This document shows, piece by piece, positions 6,700 to 10,339 of a stretch of 10,339 bases of DNA; position 1 is the first letter of the stretch; each line of letters starts with the position of its first letter. The stretch is from the NCBI GenBank assembly GCA_024763185.1, contig JANTFY010000060.1, positions 1 through 10,339 on the forward strand. Reading direction: 5' to 3'. Under the pieces are notes generated by a model that had not been told where the DNA came from, ran no database searches, and saw only the letters and a list, made by a program, of their open reading frames with translations. A program made the translations under genes and the position numbers. Source of the DNA: Gammaproteobacteria bacterium. Its GTDB lineage: Bacteria; Pseudomonadota; Gammaproteobacteria; GCA-001735895.

Positions 6700-7197
6700 T
6701 TATTTAAACTCTATCTTATTAATCATCCACACCCATTTTGCCAGGGATTCCTGATAGAACTGTTTGTCCGGATCATAATCCGGATAAATCACCCGCAGCG
6801 GCCCTTTTTGTTCATAACCGATGTATTCACCGTTCTTACGGGTTGCCAGCAGAATTTTGGCCTGCCCCCATTCATCCGCCAAAAACTCTGCTTCATAGTC
6901 GTCGATCGCTATGGTTGTCACCGACTTGATGCCAGGCCTGGAAAACTTTTTAACCAGCTGATCGAGCCATACGCCGCTGTAACTGTCTGTTTTTTTATCA
7001 TAGGGGTTATAAGCCTGAATGGTAACGAGCCCGGCGGACTCAATCTGTTTTATGGTTGGCCGCGTATCCACATCATGTGCAACCTTCCCTGACAAACGAA
7101 TTTTCGCACTGCCATCGGGCGCAGCCGCATACACGGAGGTTGAATTCAGGAAAACCAGCAAAAACCCGGTAAATAAAACTTTTTTTATGTAATCCAT
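6700..7197 (-). CDS. Secreted periplasmic protein, molybdopterin-oxidoreductase-like fold, probable sensory partner
   Basis: The 165 residues begin with a Sec signal peptide: a positive start (MDYIKK), a hydrophobic core to about residue 18, and a likely cleavage after VYA (22-24). The mature part reads like the small periplasmic proteins annotated as oxidoreductase molybdopterin-binding (sulfite-oxidase-like), by the order GVWLDQLVKKF (75-85), AIDDYEAEF (97-105), GPLRVIYP (132-139) and WVWMINKIEF (155-164). It contains no cysteine, so the cysteine that binds molybdenum in true sulfite oxidases is absent and catalysis of that type is unlikely. In this family I recall neighbours that are diguanylate cyclases or kinases; here the gene lies 12 bases before a PAS-GGDEF-EAL gene. 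I infer it presents a periplasmic signal to that protein. The fold assignment is from pattern memory and is moderate. Confidence 0.75.
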   Translation of the reverse strand: MDYIKKVLFTGFLLVFLNSTSVYAAAPDGSAKIRLSGKVAHDVDTRPTIKQIESAGLVTIQAYNPYDKKTDSYSGVWLDQLVKKFSRPGIKSVTTIAIDDYEAEFLADEWGQAKILLATRKNGEYIGYEQKGPLRVIYPDYDPDKQFYQESLAKWVWMINKIEFK

Positions 7198-7239
7198 ATT
7201 ATTTTTATGTTGTTAACGTTTAAAAAACTGCGCATCCAT

Positions 7240-7278
7240 GGGCCTGTTAACAACCGGGCCTGTTTACAGGCCCTAACA
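7240..7278. repeat. Small inverted repeat with a repeated half-site in the rsmI / secreted-protein gap
   Basis: GGGCCTG (7256-7262) and CAGGCCC (7267-7273) form a perfect 7-bp stem with a TTTA loop. GGGCCTGTT also occurs 16 bases earlier at 7240-7248, so the half-site appears twice in direct orientation. Neither side has a U tract in the direction of transcription. It could be a weak end for the rsmI transcript or an operator for the cassette promoter. The rest of the 7198-7348 gap is AT-rich and shows no gene; a TTGACT near 7323-7328 on the minus strand lacks a convincing -10. Confidence 0.35.
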
Positions 7279-7348
7279 AACATCCATTCACAACCGCACT
7301 TCGTTAAATGTGAGTTTAGTTCAGTCAATCCACTATTAAAAGCTTCCT

Positions 7349-8191
7349 TTAATCAGGTTTAACGGATATCTGCAATGCCAACTGATACAGCTCGTTTTTT
7401 TTCTCGCCGCTGATATCCGTCGCCAGTTTTACCGCTTTTTTTAACGACAGATCCTGCATCAGGCGCTCGAGTAACTGGCGCGTATCCAATGCGATTTCAC
7501 CAGCCTGGCGGGTTGCAGGCAGATGCACCAAAACCACGAACTCGCCTTTGCTTAGCGCCTTGTCGCTGGCAATAACCTGCAAGCAAATTTGTGCATTACC
7601 GCGAATAAAGTTTTCATGCCGTTTGGTCAATTCTTTGGCCACAACCAGTTGTGCCGCGGGATAGGTTTGCCCTATCTGCTGCAGCAGGCGTTCAATTCGA
7701 TGAGTGGACTCCAGTATCACATGGGTCCCGGCCTGTTTTTTCAGGCTTGCCAGGTATTGCAGACGCTCCGAGTTTTTAGACGATAAAAAACCATGAAAAC
7801 AAAAATGATCCGTCGGTAACCCGGCCGCACTCAACGCCGTAATGACACTGCTGACACCGGGAATCGGCACTACCTTGAACCCGGCATCGATCACCGCACG
7901 AAGCAGCGGATAGCCCGGGTCCGATATCAATGGCGTACCGGCATCGGAAATCAATGCGATATCCCGCCCCTGCTGCAGATGATTCACAATCTGTTGAATA
8001 CGCTGACGTTCATTGTGCTCATGCACTGACAGCATCTTTTTATTGATCGCCAGGTGATTCAATAACTGCTGACTATGGCGCGTATCTTCCGCCGCGATTA
8101 AATCAACATTGCGCAGTGTTTCAATCGCACGCAGGGTAATATCATCCAGATTGCCAATCGGCGTTGCGACAATAAAAAGTACTGCTGACAT
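7349..8191 (-). CDS. rsmI: 16S rRNA (cytidine-1402-2'-O)-methyltransferase RsmI
   Basis: RsmI is a SAM-dependent enzyme of the tetrapyrrole-methylase fold that adds a 2'-O-methyl to C1402 of 16S rRNA, the base whose N4 is methylated by RsmH. The 280 residues agree with the usual length. Motifs are LFIVATPIGNLDDITLRA (5-22), LIAAEDTRHSQQLL (31-44), the SVHEHNE segment (55-61), ALISDAGTPLISDPGYPL (79-96), VVPIPGVSSVITALSAAGLP (107-126), FHGFLSSK (132-139), ESTHRIERLL (161-170) and KELTKRHENFIRG (186-198). The C-terminal segment with SGEKKNELYQ is also typical. The ATG at 8191 has AAGG at 5 bases spacing. It is divergent from lpoA, the conserved gammaproteobacterial arrangement. The gene after it, the secreted-protein gene, starts about 150 bases downstream. 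Confidence 0.98.
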   Translation of the reverse strand: MSAVLFIVATPIGNLDDITLRAIETLRNVDLIAAEDTRHSQQLLNHLAINKKMLSVHEHNERQRIQQIVNHLQQGRDIALISDAGTPLISDPGYPLLRAVIDAGFKVVPIPGVSSVITALSAAGLPTDHFCFHGFLSSKNSERLQYLASLKKQAGTHVILESTHRIERLLQQIGQTYPAAQLVVAKELTKRHENFIRGNAQICLQVIASDKALSKGEFVVLVHLPATRQAGEIALDTRQLLERLMQDLSLKKAVKLATDISGEKKNELYQLALQISVKPD

Positions 8192-8214
8192 TTAAACCTT
8201 GATCCATGTAGAAT
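8185..8214 (+). promoter_or_regulatory. Candidate lpoA promoter
   Basis: On the plus strand CTGACA (8185-8190) and TAGAAT (8209-8214) are separated by 18 bp; each matches the sigma70 consensus at five of six bases. Transcription would start near 8221, about 25 bases before the ATG at 8246 and after the GTG at 8216, which supports the ATG as the lpoA start. The -35 element lies over the first codons of rsmI. Confidence 0.45.
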
Positions 8215-8228
8215 TGTGGGCGTTTTTG

Positions 8229-8237
8229 ATTCTACCA
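8229..8237 (-). promoter_or_regulatory. Candidate extended -10 promoter of rsmI
   Basis: On the minus strand TGGTAGAAT (8237-8229) fits an extended -10 element (TGn followed by a five-of-six TATAAT match). No good -35 is seen 17-18 bases upstream, which extended -10 promoters tolerate. Transcription would start near 8222, about 30 bases before the rsmI ATG. It overlaps the leader of lpoA, so the two divergent promoters lie almost face to face. Confidence 0.4.
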
Positions 8238-8245
8238 GACATCTC

Positions 8246-10147
8246 ATGCTCCACGTCCGCTTTACGCATAAATTACTGTCCGCTTTACTGCTCCTTGTGA
8301 TATTCGTGTTATCCGGTTGTCAGACCGGCACACTGGTCAAACCACCCGTCACCGGCCAGACCACCGCTGAGGATTTATTGATAGCGCGTCAATACGAGGA
8401 GCGCATGGAGTGGTCGTTTGCCGCAGACATGTACAGTTATCTGGCGGATAATTCAGCGCAGCCCGAGCGTTCTGCCTATTATCAGAAAGCCGCCCTGATG
8501 TTATACAAGGCCAAACGCTATGATGAAATTGAGGAATTTTATGCCTCACTCAGCGAACAGGACCTGCAGGGAGAAGACCTGGTTCACCGTGATATCGTCC
8601 TCGCCGGCCTGTACTTTCAAAACGGCAAGATTTACCAGAGCCTGGGCAATTTACCGGAAATAGACTCCATCCAGGACCCCATTTACAAGGCCGTCGCCCT
8701 GGATATTCGCTCAAGTGGTGTGCTGGCCATCGGCAAACCCCTGGAAAGCGTACAACTGAGGTTGCAGATCGGGCAATACCTGGAAAGCGAACAGGATATC
8801 CGGCAGAACCAGGACAAGATCTGGGATGCATTAAATCGCATCAGTGAAGCGAATATCATCCGCACCCTGTCCGAGCAACACACCCAGGCATTACGCGGCT
8901 GGCTCGAACTGAACCTGATTGCACGACGGTCAAACATGTTACCGGCAAAAATTGAACCGTGGATCAAGCAATGGTATGAGCTATACCCCGATCATGAAGC
9001 AGCGCTCTATTTTGCCGAAAACCTGTTGAACGAAAGTCGACTGATTTATATCAATCCTACCCGTATTGCCTTGCTGCTGCCTTTTTCGGACAAGTATAAA
9101 AATGTGGCCGAAGCCATCCAGAATGGCTTCCTGTATGCCTATTACCAGGATCCTGAGCAAAAGCCGGTACTGGAAATCGTTAATATCAGTGATGACCGCG
9201 AAGACTTCTACCTGCAATACAACCAGGCCATCCAAAACGGTGCTGATTTTATTGTCGGCCCACTGGATAAAAAGCTGGTCAACGAGTTAGCCCTGAATGA
9301 AGAGTTGAGAATACCCACCCTGACGCTGAATTATGCGGACGACGATTCTATCGGTATCAACAACTTATACCAGTTTGGACTACGCCCGGAAGACGAAGCC
9401 GAGCAGATCGCCGACTATGCATTGGTCAATGCCCATTACCATGCCGTGACTCTGACCCCCGACAGCAATCTGGGAGATCGTTTACGCAACGCCTTCACAA
9501 CACGATTTGAAGCCCTCGGCGGCCTGGTGGTGGACAGTGCGCGCTACCCGGCCAGTAAAAATGATTACTCGGCATCCATTAAGCGCCTGATGAATCTTAA
9601 TGACAGCGAACGACGCCATTCCATACTGCAACAGGTTACAAGGCAGAAGTCCGAGTTCATTCCGCGTCGCCGGCAGGATGTTGATATGGTCTTCATTGCC
9701 GGCAACCCACGCCAGGCGCGTCTGATAAAACCCCAGCTCAAATTCCATCACGCCAAGGACCTGCCGGTTTATGCCACGTCCAGCATCTCCTCCAGCGTCA
9801 GCAATGCGGATGCCGACCGCGATCTCAACGGGATTCAATTCGTTGATACACCGTGGGCGCTGGACAATAGCAACAACAGTGATTACCAGAACATCATGCA
9901 ACTATGGCCCAAACAGAATCAGCGCTATGCGCGGTTTTTTGCACTCGGACTGGATGCCTATCGCCTGATTCCCTCGTTAAGACGCCTGATGGTCAACCCA
10001 CAGGAAAACGTAAAGCTCAACACCGGCACCATTTCAGTGGACAGCAACGGCCGCGTACATCGTGAACTGCTGCTTGCCACCTACGAAAAAGGGCTGGCCA
10101 GGGTATTAAAACAAAGTGTCGAATCTGTCGACGCTAACGAGGAGTAA
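8246..10147 (+). CDS. lpoA: Outer-membrane lipoprotein LpoA, activator of PBP1A
   Basis: LpoA reaches from the outer membrane through the periplasm and stimulates the bifunctional synthase PBP1A. From the ATG at 8246 the product has about 633 residues (E. coli about 678). It opens with a lipoprotein signal peptide and the lipobox LSGC, with the lipidated Cys at residue 25. Residue +2 is Gln, not Asp, as expected for outer-membrane sorting. About residues 40-260 are helical and TPR-like. From RIALLLPFSDKYKNVAEAIQ (about 274) a periplasmic-binding-protein-like domain follows, with GADFIVGPLDK, IPRRRQDVDMVFIAGNPRQA and LPVYATSSI, all strongly LpoA-like. A GTG at 8216 extends the frame by ten residues, but it precedes the inferred transcription start and would lengthen the signal peptide's polar region. 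No clear Shine-Dalgarno precedes the ATG. The stop overlaps the ribosome-binding site of yraN. Confidence 0.94.
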   Translation: MLHVRFTHKLLSALLLLVIFVLSGCQTGTLVKPPVTGQTTAEDLLIARQYEERMEWSFAADMYSYLADNSAQPERSAYYQKAALMLYKAKRYDEIEEFYASLSEQDLQGEDLVHRDIVLAGLYFQNGKIYQSLGNLPEIDSIQDPIYKAVALDIRSSGVLAIGKPLESVQLRLQIGQYLESEQDIRQNQDKIWDALNRISEANIIRTLSEQHTQALRGWLELNLIARRSNMLPAKIEPWIKQWYELYPDHEAALYFAENLLNESRLIYINPTRIALLLPFSDKYKNVAEAIQNGFLYAYYQDPEQKPVLEIVNISDDREDFYLQYNQAIQNGADFIVGPLDKKLVNELALNEELRIPTLTLNYADDDSIGINNLYQFGLRPEDEAEQIADYALVNAHYHAVTLTPDSNLGDRLRNAFTTRFEALGGLVVDSARYPASKNDYSASIKRLMNLNDSERRHSILQQVTRQKSEFIPRRRQDVDMVFIAGNPRQARLIKPQLKFHHAKDLPVYATSSISSSVSNADADRDLNGIQFVDTPWALDNSNNSDYQNIMQLWPKQNQRYARFFALGLDAYRLIPSLRRLMVNPQENVKLNTGTISVDSNGRVHRELLLATYEKGLARVLKQSVESVDANEE

Positions 10148-10151
10148 ACAT

Positions 10152-10339
10152 TTGCTGCAAAAAGGACTCTATTTCGAAAATACCGCTTTACGCTGGCTCA
10201 AGAGCCAGGGCCTGAAAGTGGTGGCAAGGAACTACCGCAGCCACAACGGTGAAATCGACCTGATCATGCTGGATGGTAAAACCCTGTGTTTTATCGAGGT
10301 GAAATATCGCAAGAACAATGATTTTGGCGGCACCGCCTA
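10152..10339 (+). CDS. yraN: YraN-family (UPF0102) endonuclease-like protein, N-terminal part only
   Basis: I translated 62 codons up to the window edge. The N-terminal helix is followed by GLKVVARNYRSHNGEIDLIM and then CFIEVKYRKNNDFGG. The NGEIDLI and FIEVKYR segments supply the Asp and Glu-x-Lys positions of the PD-(D/E)xK nuclease fold that characterises this family. The cellular role of YraN is not established. The best start is the TTG at 10152, with GAGGAG at 10139-10144 seven bases upstream. That site overlaps the lpoA stop (10145-10147), so translation is likely coupled to lpoA in one operon. I see no nearby in-frame ATG. The C-terminal half is outside the window. Confidence 0.93.
   Translation, partial: MLQKGLYFENTALRWLKSQGLKVVARNYRSHNGEIDLIMLDGKTLCFIEVKYRKNNDFGGTA

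Noticed and set aside
7256..7273. Hairpin GGGCCTG-TTTA-CAGGCCC as a rho-independent terminator of rsmI
   Set aside because: No run of U follows the stem in the minus direction, and the first T run lies about 30 bases further on. I kept it only as a small repeat.

Overview
The window is a piece of a gammaproteobacterial chromosome, probably from a moderate-GC species. The evidence is the dcw-cluster head mraZ-rsmH-ftsL-ftsI, an LpoA lipoprotein (a gammaproteobacterial PBP1A activator) followed by yraN and divergent from rsmI, and a gammaproteobacterial type-A RNase P RNA. I cannot name a genus. As I recall, the order mraZ / rnpB / rsmI / lpoA / yraN is also that of Pseudomonas, so the backbone looks ancestral.

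Layout. Positions 1-1968 (minus strand) hold mraZ, rsmH, ftsL and the first 100 codons of ftsI. They overlap stop-to-start throughout and are driven by a promoter at about 2022-2051 with a 10-bp-periodic MraZ operator beside it. Positions 2052-2348 are an AT-rich intergenic stretch ending in a roughly 100-bp imperfect palindrome. Positions 2349-2824 (minus) are rnpB, about 95 nt longer than usual. Positions 2884-7197 (minus) hold a two-gene c-di-GMP signalling cassette: a small secreted protein of possible sulfite-oxidase-like fold, and a 1267-residue membrane-anchored protein with five PAS domains, GGDEF and EAL. Positions 7349-8191 (minus) are rsmI. A 54-bp divergent promoter region separates it from lpoA (8246-10147, plus), which is followed by the start of yraN (10152 to the window end).

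How the genes work together. The left part supplies septal cell-wall synthesis (FtsI, FtsL) with its cluster regulator (MraZ) and a 16S rRNA methyltransferase (RsmH). The right part supplies a second 16S rRNA methyltransferase (RsmI; RsmH and RsmI both modify C1402) and LpoA, which activates the other main peptidoglycan synthase. The signalling cassette sits between rnpB and rsmI and looks like an accessory insertion into an otherwise conserved neighbourhood.

The most unusual item is inside rnpB. A self-complementary element of about 92 nt occupies the apical loop of the P12 helix. Removing it in silico leaves an ordinary RNA of about 384 nt with a closed P12 hairpin. A related but diverged copy, in the opposite orientation, lies just beyond the rnpB 3' end. 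Together they suggest a dispersed hairpin repeat family that has inserted into a catalytic RNA without destroying it.
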